Shown piece by piece: positions 17,066-23,593 of a DNA stretch of 23,593 nt; the stretch's first letter is position 1; each line of letters begins with the position of its first letter. The notes beneath the pieces were generated by a model. It made no database searches. It was given only the letters and a program-made list of their open reading frames with translations, and was not told where the DNA came from. Both the position numbers and the translations under genes were made by a program. The DNA comes from Lachnospiraceae bacterium. Lineage in GTDB: Bacteria > Bacillota > Clostridia > Lachnospirales > Lachnospiraceae. The stretch lies in the NCBI GenBank assembly GCA_003519685.1, contig DOWG01000315.1:26418-50010 (forward strand). Direction: 5' to 3'.

Positions 17066-17094
17066 ATAATAACATAGCCTTTATACAATGTCAA
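17066..17094 (-). promoter_or_regulatory. Promoter of the transport operon
   Basis: On the minus strand a perfect TTGACA (17094-17089), a 17-nt spacer and TATTAT (17071-17066) form a strong sigma-A type promoter. It drives the first solute-binding protein gene and probably the whole cluster down to the GH30 gene. An operator-like site follows at once. Confidence 0.85.
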
Positions 17095-17132
17095 TAATTA
17101 TTTAAATATGTGCTTGATATTAGTGTCATAAG

Positions 17133-17259
17133 GTTACTGTTCACACCCCTAACAAAAAGTCTATCCTATGATTTCGTCAAATGTATCCAATTCGGGGACG
17201 CTTTCGCTTAAGATTCATTTGCAAATACTCCTTATCGGAAATCATTTGTCGAAATCATA
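17133..17259 (-). repeat. Dispersed repeat, copy B, with internal inverted arms
   Basis: The left part (17133-17183) is the reverse complement of 64-112, and the right part (17221-17259) matches 42-80 directly. Within copy B, 17168-17183 and 17243-17258 are inverted arms of 16 bp with one mismatch around a 59-nt loop. The left end has the terminal sequence GTTACTGTTCACACCCCTA; the right end lacks it, so the element looks truncated there. No coding region is visible. It fills part of the 670-nt gap between GH35 and the transport operon. Confidence 0.75.
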
Positions 17260-17265
17260 ACATGG

Positions 17266-17397
17266 TATACAGGATGGGTGGGAACATTTTTTTTGCGCAA
17301 CATACCTAAAATATTTTATAGTAATGTAACCGTTTACTACAGATTTCAATCTTCCCTTTTGCTCTATAAAAACAATTGATAACTGCATATTTTAGTT
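17266..17397. other. Gap downstream of GH35
   Basis: AT-rich sequence with a T8 run at 17287-17294 and the operator-like site at 17323-17340. No clear intrinsic terminator for GH35 and no gene are visible. Confidence 0.4.
17323..17340 (-). promoter_or_regulatory. LacI-type operator-like site 2, downstream of GH35
   Basis: On the minus strand the site reads GTAGTAAACGGTTACATT; one half matches the shared GTTACATT exactly, the other half is degenerate. TATAAA follows at 17320-17315, but no good -35 box stands at the right distance. It may be an auxiliary operator or a remnant of an older promoter now separated by repeat copy B. Confidence 0.45.
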
Positions 17398-19146
17398 TCA
17401 GCCCAGATCCGGTTCATCCTTTAACAGAATCATTTCTCTTGACCTGCCCTCGGTTTCAAAGATAATGATTTCATTTAACCCTTTTTTTAAGAGCGGTGCC
17501 GGCAGATAAAGTCTCTTCTGCGGTCCGATCTCCCAGAAACGTCCCAGAGAAAAGCCATTAATGAAGACGCAGCCTTTTCCCCAGCCCTCCAGATCGAGAA
17601 AGGTATCTCCCAGTTCTTTTGCCTGGAATTCAAAACGATAGAATGCCGGGCACCCCTCGGTATATCCTTTTGTAAAATCCAGCTGCTCCAGATTGTCAAA
17701 CGGAAGCGCATAATGTGTCCAGTTCATATGCTGATGTCCGTTGATCTGTACACTTCCGTCGATTCCCTTCCTCTGATAGTCCAGCAATGGACCAAAATTC
17801 ACTCTTCCCATATTCTCCACCAGAATATCGATTTCGCCGTTTTTTTCAAATTCACAGGATACCTCATGCTCTGACAGTAGCTCACGATCATATAAGGTAA
17901 TCACGGGTTTCTGCCGAATAAATACATTGGCACGATCATTCGCCTTCCATAGACGCAGCTTCTCCAGCTTTTTTTCCTTTGTCAGGACAGAACGGTATAG
18001 GATGTAACCATAATTTTGTCCAATCCTCTCCATAGACATTGGAAATACACTTTCGATTGGGCTCGCTATATCCTCCAGGGCTTCAAATAGTCCCACTCGT
18101 TCCTTTATTTTTATCTCTCCATATGCCAGCTTCTTAATCTTGGTTGACAAGCTGACCTTAGGAAGATCTACATATTTTCCGATTATCTTCTGAAATTCAA
18201 TGTATTTGGGAGTAATATCTCCGCATTCAGATAGTACTGCATCATAATCATAGGAGGTAACATCCGGGGTAAGGACATCATAATAATTGGAACCATTCAT
18301 AAATCCAAAATTGGTACCGCCAATAAACATATATATGTTGATATTCCCATTCTGTAATGCTTCATCCAGGTCCTTACAGTTTTCTGCTAAATCGGAGGTA
18401 ATATGACCGCCGTTTCCCCAATGATCAAACCATCCTACCCAGAATTCCATACACATCAAAGGTCCGCCATCCGTATACTTTTTCAGAGTTTCAAACTGTG
18501 CTTTCATTTTAGAACCAAAGTTTCCGGTCGGAAGAATTCCTTTAAGCATTCCACAGTCCATAGAATCCCCCCAGGGGCCATCTGAGGTACACATAGGAAC
18601 ATTGGTACCATGTTTTATCATCAGTTCCTTCATCTTCTCCATATATGTGGTATCATCGCTATAATATCCGAATTCATTCTCGATCTGCATCATAATAACC
18701 GGCCCGCCATAAGTGACCTGCAGCGGCCGAATGACTTCATACAATTTCGCATAATACTCATCCACATGCTTTAAGAAAGGCCCGTGAACACTTCGGAGGC
18801 GCATTCCCTCCTCCGCAAGCAGCCATGCCGGAAGGCCGCCAAACTCCCACTCCGCGCAGATATACGGGGATGGGCGCAGAATAACCCAAAGATCAAGTTC
18901 CGCAGCCAGCTCTACAAATCTTCGAATATCCAGCATACCATCAAAGCGATATTCGCCTTTATTGGGTTCATGCAGGTTCCATGGTATGTACGTTTCTACT
19001 GTATTACATCCCATTGCTTTCAGCTTCTCGAGACGATCCCTCCAATATTCCGGTACGATTCTAAAATAATGTATTGCACCGGATATGATCTGTACCGGTT
19101 TTTCGTTATAATAAAATTTATCCCTTATTTCAAATTTTTTTGTCAT
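17398..19146 (-). CDS. GH35 beta-galactosidase, cytoplasmic
   Basis: Exo-acting beta-galactosidase of family GH35, 582 residues from the chosen start, close to the usual size in Firmicutes. ISGAIHYFRI at 21-30 opens the barrel. QIENEFG holds the likely acid/base Glu158, and MEFWVGWFDHWG holds the likely nucleophile Glu234, matching human GLB1 Glu188 and Glu268. The C-terminal part has the jelly-roll domains (GWGKGCVFINGFSLGRFW near the end). There is no signal peptide, so it should act on imported oligosaccharides, releasing terminal galactose. Start: the frame is open to 19212, but GAGG lies 6 nt before the ATG at 19146 and the protein then begins MTKKFEIRDKFYYNEKP, typical of the family. 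It lies between lacI and the transport operon on the same strand. Linkage specificity cannot be read. Confidence 0.94.
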   Translation of the reverse strand: MTKKFEIRDKFYYNEKPVQIISGAIHYFRIVPEYWRDRLEKLKAMGCNTVETYIPWNLHEPNKGEYRFDGMLDIRRFVELAAELDLWVILRPSPYICAEWEFGGLPAWLLAEEGMRLRSVHGPFLKHVDEYYAKLYEVIRPLQVTYGGPVIMMQIENEFGYYSDDTTYMEKMKELMIKHGTNVPMCTSDGPWGDSMDCGMLKGILPTGNFGSKMKAQFETLKKYTDGGPLMCMEFWVGWFDHWGNGGHITSDLAENCKDLDEALQNGNINIYMFIGGTNFGFMNGSNYYDVLTPDVTSYDYDAVLSECGDITPKYIEFQKIIGKYVDLPKVSLSTKIKKLAYGEIKIKERVGLFEALEDIASPIESVFPMSMERIGQNYGYILYRSVLTKEKKLEKLRLWKANDRANVFIRQKPVITLYDRELLSEHEVSCEFEKNGEIDILVENMGRVNFGPLLDYQRKGIDGSVQINGHQHMNWTHYALPFDNLEQLDFTKGYTEGCPAFYRFEFQAKELGDTFLDLEGWGKGCVFINGFSLGRFWEIGPQKRLYLPAPLLKKGLNEIIIFETEGRSREMILLKDEPDLG

Positions 19147-19265
19147 TTTTGTCCTCATTTCTGCGCGGTCTTTGCACATGTTATAATTCTTGATTTGGGT
19201 GTCACAAGTCATTTTAAGATTTTGGTATGAATAGGATGATTTTATATATATTCATGTTTATGGTT

Positions 19266-19293
19266 TTTATATGACTTATGACATTCCTATCAA
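19266..19293 (-). promoter_or_regulatory. Possible promoter of GH35
   Basis: On the minus strand TTGATA (19293-19288), a 16-nt spacer and TATAAA (19271-19266) suggest a start near 19259, about 113 nt before the ATG. An alternative, TTGAAA overlapping operator 3, is weaker. Confidence 0.5.
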
Positions 19294-19311
19294 TCTTTTG
19301 CATTAAAAATA

Positions 19312-19329
19312 AATGTTACCGGTTACATT
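19312..19329 (+). promoter_or_regulatory. LacI-type operator 3, upstream of GH35
   Basis: AATGTTACCGGTTACATT is a near-perfect palindrome with the central CCGG typical of LacI-family sites; one pair of positions mismatches. It lies between the lacI stop and the GH35 promoter, 18 nt upstream of the proposed -35 box. Confidence 0.7.
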
Positions 19330-19340
19330 TTTTCAAAAAA

Positions 19341-20366
19341 TTATTTAACCGTATCACGTTCAACGATCTTTCCTTTTACTAATATTTCCGGCTGCGCTTG
19401 CTCCCCATTAATCAGATTGTTAATGGTGTTTACCGCTATTTCAGTAATCTTCTGATAATCATGTTCAAATGTTGTTAGGCTCGGATAGACTGCCTCAGAT
19501 AAGACCGTATTGTCATAACCAAAAATAGATAGAACTTCAGGAACTTTAATCCCCAGTTCATTACAAGCCTTTAAAACTCCTACCGCCACCTCATCATTGA
19601 TCCCAATAATAGCAGACGGCAATTCTGTATGTTCATAAATATTTTTAAATGCCTGGTAGCCATCGTTTATGCCGAAACCGCTGTATTGGCAAAACGATTT
19701 CTTCATATCCATCGGATATTTATCAAGAATCAGACTTTTGACAATGTTCATCTTATCCACTGCGACAGTAACCGTTTTGATACCGCCTAGTAAACCGATG
19801 CTTCTGTGGCCTCTGTCATATAAATACCGGACTATGGTTTCCATGGCATCCGAATCATCCGTTGAAATGGAATAAACATTATCTAAATTTAGTTTGCCGT
19901 TAATTATGACAAACGGTATTTCTTTGGCAATCTCCTTCACTTCATATAATAGCTGCATATCTAGTTCTGTCTCATTCACTCTGCCGCCTAAAAAGAAGAT
20001 TCCGTCTACTTTTCTCTCGACCAGAGAATTTAAATAAAAGGATTCCATTTTAAAATCATTAATCGAATTACATAAGAAAAGAGAGTACCCCAGTTCAAAG
20101 CTCCTCTTTTCCAACTCCAGAAACATCCTTGCAAAGTATTGATTGGTTATGTCCGGAAGAACACAGCCAATTACTTTGGTTCTTTTACGGTATAAGCTTC
20201 TTGCAACTTCATTTGGCTTAAATCCATATAAGTCAATAACTTGTTGAACTTCCATTTTAGTCTCAGGCTTCACCGCATCCGAATCGTTAATTACGCGGGA
20301 TACGGTAGCAACTGAAACATTCGCTAATTTTGCTATATCTCGTATTGTCATTGATGTGTTTTTCAT
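19341..20366 (-). CDS. LacI-family transcriptional repressor
   Basis: Sugar-responsive repressor of 341 residues. The N-terminal HTH (TIRDIAKLANVSVATVSRVIN, residues about 7-27) and hinge helix (PNEVARSLYRKRT) bind DNA; residues about 60-335 form the periplasmic-binding-protein-like effector domain, with DGIFFLGG, RGHRSIGLLGG and INDEVAVGVLKACNELGIKVPE as family landmarks. Start: the frame opens at a TTG (20381), but GGGAGG lies 7 nt before the ATG at 20366. Its own promoter carries operator 4 at the start site, so it is probably autoregulated; similar sites at GH35 and the transport operon make these the likely targets. The inducer is unknown, perhaps a galactose-containing oligosaccharide. 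Confidence 0.95.
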   Translation of the reverse strand: MKNTSMTIRDIAKLANVSVATVSRVINDSDAVKPETKMEVQQVIDLYGFKPNEVARSLYRKRTKVIGCVLPDITNQYFARMFLELEKRSFELGYSLFLCNSINDFKMESFYLNSLVERKVDGIFFLGGRVNETELDMQLLYEVKEIAKEIPFVIINGKLNLDNVYSISTDDSDAMETIVRYLYDRGHRSIGLLGGIKTVTVAVDKMNIVKSLILDKYPMDMKKSFCQYSGFGINDGYQAFKNIYEHTELPSAIIGINDEVAVGVLKACNELGIKVPEVLSIFGYDNTVLSEAVYPSLTTFEHDYQKITEIAVNTINNLINGEQAQPEILVKGKIVERDTVK

Positions 20367-20379
20367 GTTTTGGCCTCCC

Positions 20380-20397
20380 AATGTAAACCGTTACATT
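20380..20397 (+). promoter_or_regulatory. LacI-type operator 4 at the lacI start site
   Basis: AATGTAAACCGTTACATT has 7-bp perfect arms (AATGTAA/TTACATT). It begins one nucleotide after the lacI -10 box and ends before the ribosome site, which fits autorepression. Confidence 0.75.
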
Positions 20398-20398
20398 A

Positions 20399-20427
20399 AT
20401 ATTACATTTTCTCTGCTAATCTGTCAA
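20399..20427 (-). promoter_or_regulatory. Promoter of lacI
   Basis: On the minus strand TTGACA (20427-20422), a 17-nt spacer and TAATAT (20404-20399). Transcription should start near 20392, giving a leader of about 26 nt. Partly overlapping inverted repeats surround the -35 box (GCTAAT 20415-20420 with ATTAGC 20443-20448, and TTTCC/GGAAA between them). Confidence 0.85.
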
Positions 20428-20487
20428 TACTTTCCTAAGGAAATTAGCGATTAGATTAAATGAATTGTTATATTGCTTTGAAATTAT

Positions 20488-20515
20488 TTGCATTTTTCAA
20501 AAAAAAGCATATACT
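20488..20515 (+). promoter_or_regulatory. Probable promoter of the toxin-antitoxin pair
   Basis: TTGCAT (20488-20493), a 16-nt spacer and TATACT (20510-20515). A palindrome ATTGA-TT-TCAAT at 20531-20542 lies near the expected start and could be an autoregulatory site for the AbrB-type antitoxin (inference). Confidence 0.55.
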
Positions 20516-20565
20516 ATATTCAAGGAATGCATTGATTTCAATGAAATTCAGAAAGGAGCATTATT

Positions 20566-20841
20566 ATGGAACTTGCAAAAATTACAACACGCGGTCAAAT
20601 CACAATTCCCATTGAAATACGCAAAAAACTGGGTGTGAAGGACGGAGATAAAGTAATATTCATTGAGGAAAACGGACGTATTATTGTTGAAAACGCCGCC
20701 ATGATTGCGCTGAAAAACGCACAGACTGCATTTGCAGGTGAGGCAGAGCGGCTGGGTCTAAAAACAGAACAAGACATCGTGGATATGGTAAAAGATGTCC
20801 GCCGCGAGGTCTGGGAGGAACGCCATGCGCGTAATGATTGA
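20566..20841 (+). CDS. AbrB/SpoVT-type antitoxin
   Basis: Protein of 91 residues. Residues about 3-47 form a swapped-hairpin AbrB domain (ITTRGQITIPIEIRKKLGVK, then GDKVIFIEENGRIIVEN). The C-terminal half is helical and charged and probably wraps the toxin. It should neutralise the PIN protein and bind its own promoter. AAAGGAG lies 7 nt before the ATG. It overlaps the toxin gene by 17 bp, which is typical of paired translation. Antitoxin role follows from the pairing; the partner identity is clear. Confidence 0.88.
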   Translation: MELAKITTRGQITIPIEIRKKLGVKDGDKVIFIEENGRIIVENAAMIALKNAQTAFAGEAERLGLKTEQDIVDMVKDVRREVWEERHARND

Positions 20842-21220
20842 TACCAATATTCTCATATCAGCGTTACTGTTTCCAAGCCGTCAGATGAATACGCTGATTT
20901 ACAAAATCACAACGGAGCATCAGCTCGTCCTTTCTTCTTATATTGTAGATGAATTGCTGAACGTGGTGCGCCGCAAATTCAAGAGTAAGCTGGAAGCAGT
21001 GGATTTGTTGTTAAGCCAGCTCCCCTATGAGCTTGTTTACACACCAGAACACCCGAAATCGGGGTTATTTAAGATACGCGATGAAAAGGATTATCCCGTT
21101 TTGTATTCGGCAATCACAGAGGATGTCGATGTGTTTATTACGGGTGATAAAGATTTTATGGGGCTTGGCTTGGAAAAACCGGAGATCGTTAGCCCAAGTG
21201 AATTTCTCGAAAAATATTAG
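20825..21220 (+). CDS. PIN-domain toxin, putative ribonuclease
   Basis: Protein of 131 residues of the PIN toxin group often annotated as a toxin-antitoxin component. Asp6 (MIDTN), Glu43 (VDELLNV), Asp89 (RDEKDYPVL) and the TGDKDF motif (Asp108, Asp110) fit the acidic, metal-binding active site of PIN nucleases; it would cleave RNA. The frame is open to an ATG at 20795, but GGGAGGAA 4 nt before the ATG at 20825 sets the start; an ATG at 20834 is a less likely alternative. The pair sits between lacI and the GH18-LRR gene and seems unrelated to sugar use, perhaps an acquired cargo. Confidence 0.88.
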   Translation: MRVMIDTNILISALLFPSRQMNTLIYKITTEHQLVLSSYIVDELLNVVRRKFKSKLEAVDLLLSQLPYELVYTPEHPKSGLFKIRDEKDYPVLYSAITEDVDVFITGDKDFMGLGLEKPEIVSPSEFLEKY

Positions 21221-21290
21221 CCAAGTGTATATACCGGATCTTGTTAATTGATAATCAAAATTCAGGGTAGCCAGCCTTTTCTCAGGCAAG

Positions 21291-21338
21291 AAAAAAGCGG
21301 CTTCGGATAGGCCTGAAAATCTTCTATCACAAAGCCGC
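21291..21338 (-). terminator. Intrinsic terminator of the GH18-LRR gene
   Basis: GCGGCTT (21297-21303) pairs with AAGCCGC (21332-21338), with an inner stem GATAG (21306-21310) / CTATC (21324-21328). On the minus strand the structure is followed by six U residues (21296-21291). It ends the GH18-LRR transcript 44 nt after its stop. The PIN toxin gene converges on it; on the plus strand the U-tract is poor. Confidence 0.85.
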
Positions 21339-21381
21339 CAAAATAACTGTTGTTTTTAGATTTCTCTGTCCGACCTCTCTT

Positions 21382-23586
21382 CTATGCTATCTTAAAGTCA
21401 CAGCGAAAGTCCGGCTTAAGATACATTTTTTTAAGGGGGCTGTAATCGGATATCCGATTTTCACCCAGATACAGCTCTTTCAGATTGCTTAACCCTTTTA
21501 ACGGCGTTACATTCGTTATTTTATTTTCTTTCAGATATAGATATTCCAGTGAGGTAAGCTTAGTTAAGGGTTTTAAATCCGTTATTTTATTCCCATTTAA
21601 TGACAGATATTTTAATCCTTTTAAGCCTGACAGTGAATTAATACTGACGATGGAATTTCTCTGCAAGTACAGCTTTTCAAGACCGGATAGGTCTTTCAGT
21701 ACCTTGATATCCGTAATCTGATTATTATCCAAGGATAACTGACGTAATTTTTTCAGTTTCTTTATTGCGTCTATTTTATTGATCTTATTCATACCGATTT
21801 CTAAAACTTCCAGTTTGGTCAGCTTCGCCAAAGGAGCAATATCCTTTATCTTATTTTCCCGCAAATATAGTTCCTTAAGGTTTGTTAAGGAAGATAATGC
21901 ACTTATAGAGGCCACCTGGTTGCCATTTAATGATAGGACCTCCAGCTTCGTCAGGTTTTTAAGCGCACTGATATCCGATATTGAATTACGTTGCAGGTAG
22001 AGGACCCGGAGATTTTTTAGTTTTCCTATGTCTGTGATATCTTTAATTCCCAGCTGCTGGGCATCCAGGTATTCCAGGTTTGTTAAGTACTTTAAATCTG
22101 TGAGACTTTTTACTCCCTGCGGCAGCTTCAATCGATATATGCTTTGTACGTCCATCATTGTAATTTTGCCTGTCTTCTTGCCAAGCTTTTCTCTGACTGC
22201 CTGCTCCACTGCGGCATCCTTGAATTTAATATATTTACGGGCTTCCGCCGGCAGCTTGTCATAACGATTCATTTCATCTACAATTGTAGTCCAGCCGTCA
22301 AGATGGTACTTTACTCCTTTTGAATCGGTATAATCCGGCACATTTGCAAGGCTCCATAGAGAAATGCCGCCGAGGCCATAGGATTTGGCCAGGTCGATCT
22401 TGGCCCGAATACTGTTGCTGTCTTCATACAGAATGATGTTCCAGGACTTATCGGAAGAATTATAATATTGTATATACGGCGTCTGCAGTTCATTATTATA
22501 GCCATAGGTTATATTCTGTCCGTTGCCATCGGCATTATCGACACGGTTTTTTATCGACTTATACAGCGGGGTAAGTCTTCCTTCCCGGCTTAAGGCAGTG
22601 CCTTCCAGTGCATCCCATCCTTTTGCACTCTTAACATCAAATTGCCATTGCGCACTGTCAAAGGTAATTTGAAGCAAGACTTTTGACATCTCTGAAGCAA
22701 AAACATGATTCTTTATCTCATTGATTGCCTGTCTTACCGGCTGTATCGGAGCCATACTATGAATGGGCTCGTATACATTATAGCTTGTGTATTGCCGAAT
22801 TTGATTCTTCTGAAGCTTTTCCGTCGGTTCATAATCATGTGCCATCAAAATAACGCGATCCGCTATGTCAATAATATCCGCATAATCATAGCCATCATAA
22901 TATAGCCCCGGATTTACCGCTACATACAGTTTTTTCTCCAGTGGTGTCAGCTGTGTTTTCAGTTCTCTCAAAAACTGTGTAAAATAGGTACTAATCGGCT
23001 TCCCCTCATACAGAATCTGCTCTTTGGCGGAATTGGTATTGCGAAGTCCTTCAAAATCGATCACGACTCCATCATAATAGATTCCCTTTCCCTCGGATAT
23101 ATCCGCCTGCAGGCTGTCAACGATTGTCTTGACCATAGCACTTCGCTTATCTTCGTACGACAGAAGCAGATTACAACCTGTCTGATCCATATAAACGCTT
23201 AGCCGAATGGACTTTCCTTTACTTTTTGCATACTCCACCGGTTGAAGAAAATCCTTTGGATAATAAAAGCTCTGGTTGCCATTCTTCCCTCTTACTGTAT
23301 TCAGAACTCCCGGTTCTTCGGAATCGATCCTGCTCCAGGCAAAGCTTAAGGAATCCAAGGCATCGATGTATTTTTTCGTTTGATCGGAAAATGCAGCATA
23401 CGCCGGATAAAAGGCATGAAGCTCTCCCGGATTTTCTTTCGTCTCTGCCGCAGCCGCTTTCATCGGCGAAGCGGGGAAGAAAGCGGCTATCAAGAAACCG
23501 ATGCAGATTATACATAATCTTTCTATCATACGATAGGAATGACCATATTTATTTCGGTTGATATCTTTTCCTTTCCTTCGAATCAT
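21382..23586 (-). CDS. Secreted GH18-like protein with internalin-type leucine-rich repeats
   Basis: Protein of 734 residues. A basic start and hydrophobic stretch (about 21-47, ending PMKAAAAE) form a long signal peptide. Residues about 55-440 resemble GH18: YYDGVVIDFEG places the likely acid at Glu179 with Asp177 and Asp172, while the -4 position is Val rather than Asp, as in some YaaH/SleL-type wall hydrolases. LYVAVNPG and GLGGISLWSLAN mark later barrel strands. Residues about 452-480 look like an internalin-type cap, and 501-720 hold ten exact 22-residue repeats. The end has no LPXTG or membrane anchor. It may bind and cut a wall or host glycan through the LRR; this is inference. GGACAAA precedes the ATG, but the window edge hides most upstream sequence. 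An ATG at residue 20 has no ribosome site. Confidence 0.85.
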   Translation of the reverse strand: MIRRKGKDINRNKYGHSYRMIERLCIICIGFLIAAFFPASPMKAAAAETKENPGELHAFYPAYAAFSDQTKKYIDALDSLSFAWSRIDSEEPGVLNTVRGKNGNQSFYYPKDFLQPVEYAKSKGKSIRLSVYMDQTGCNLLLSYEDKRSAMVKTIVDSLQADISEGKGIYYDGVVIDFEGLRNTNSAKEQILYEGKPISTYFTQFLRELKTQLTPLEKKLYVAVNPGLYYDGYDYADIIDIADRVILMAHDYEPTEKLQKNQIRQYTSYNVYEPIHSMAPIQPVRQAINEIKNHVFASEMSKVLLQITFDSAQWQFDVKSAKGWDALEGTALSREGRLTPLYKSIKNRVDNADGNGQNITYGYNNELQTPYIQYYNSSDKSWNIILYEDSNSIRAKIDLAKSYGLGGISLWSLANVPDYTDSKGVKYHLDGWTTIVDEMNRYDKLPAEARKYIKFKDAAVEQAVREKLGKKTGKITMMDVQSIYRLKLPQGVKSLTDLKYLTNLEYLDAQQLGIKDITDIGKLKNLRVLYLQRNSISDISALKNLTKLEVLSLNGNQVASISALSSLTNLKELYLRENKIKDIAPLAKLTKLEVLEIGMNKINKIDAIKKLKKLRQLSLDNNQITDIKVLKDLSGLEKLYLQRNSIVSINSLSGLKGLKYLSLNGNKITDLKPLTKLTSLEYLYLKENKITNVTPLKGLSNLKELYLGENRISDYSPLKKMYLKPDFRCDFKIA
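21427..22086 (-). repeat. Ten 66-bp coding repeats (22-residue LRRs)
   Basis: Ten consecutive units with no length change encode LxxLxxLxLxxNxIxDIxxLxx leucine-rich repeats. Examples are LKNLRVLYLQRNSISDISAL and LTKLEVLSLNGNQVASISAL. The fixed 22-residue period is the internalin type. A degenerate unit (residues about 480-500) precedes them. Confidence 0.92.
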
Positions 23587-23593
23587 TTTGTCC

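Noticed and set aside
18784..19230. Plus-strand open frame of 148 codons
   Set aside because: It is antisense to the N-terminal part of GH35, whose motifs are unambiguous.
21496..21513. Operator-like sequence ending in GTTACATT
   Set aside because: It lies inside the LRR coding region, lacks a matching second half and no promoter is near.
21427..22086. Regular DNA repeats that could suggest a CRISPR or tandem array
   Set aside because: The period is 66 bp in frame and encodes leucine-rich repeats; there are no identical repeats with unique spacers.
1..23593. tRNA, rRNA, CRISPR array or transposase genes
   Set aside because: None could be recognised in the gaps or the coding frames.

Overview
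This window looks like a carbohydrate-utilisation region of a low-to-mid GC Gram-positive anaerobe, most likely a clostridium of the Lachnospiraceae type. The evidence is the strong AGGAGG-type ribosome sites, the TTGACA/TATAAT promoters, the lipoprotein solute-binding proteins, ABC importers with no ATPase of their own, and the cytoplasmic GH35 enzyme. Species cannot be named from sequence alone.

Layout. Positions 222-1202 (+) encode an ArsR-type regulator with a C-terminal beta-rich sensor-like domain. It converges on a long minus-strand cluster that reads from about 17060 down to 1315. In transcription order the cluster holds a lipoprotein solute-binding protein with Ig-like C-terminal domains, a 968-residue membrane-anchored solute-binding protein with two N-terminal beta-sandwich modules, permease pair 2 (MalF-like, MalG-like), an NHL-propeller/TPR membrane protein, a Yip1-family membrane protein, an 882-residue DUF5696-type membrane-anchored protein, permease pair 1 (MalF-like, MalG-like) and a GH30 lipoprotein glycosidase. 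Upstream on the same strand lie a cytoplasmic GH35 beta-galactosidase (17398-19146) and a LacI-family repressor (19341-20366). Divergent from lacI is an AbrB-type antitoxin / PIN toxin pair (20566-21220). The right end holds a secreted GH18 protein with ten exact 22-residue internalin-type leucine-rich repeats (21382-23586).

How the parts may work together (inference). The surface GH30 enzyme, and possibly the DUF5696 protein, cut a galactose-containing beta-glycan. The two solute-binding proteins capture the products and two permease pairs import them, energised by an ATPase encoded elsewhere. GH35 then releases terminal galactose in the cytoplasm. Four similar 18-bp operator-like palindromes sharing the half-site GTTACATT sit at the lacI promoter, at the promoter of the transport operon, upstream of GH35 and downstream of GH35. 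They support one LacI regulon.

The most notable items are the DUF5696/Yip1/NHL-TPR trio nested between two importer permease pairs, the 968-residue fused binding protein, the regulators and their operators, a mobile-looking dispersed repeat placed at the same distance upstream of two promoters, and the GH18-LRR fusion.
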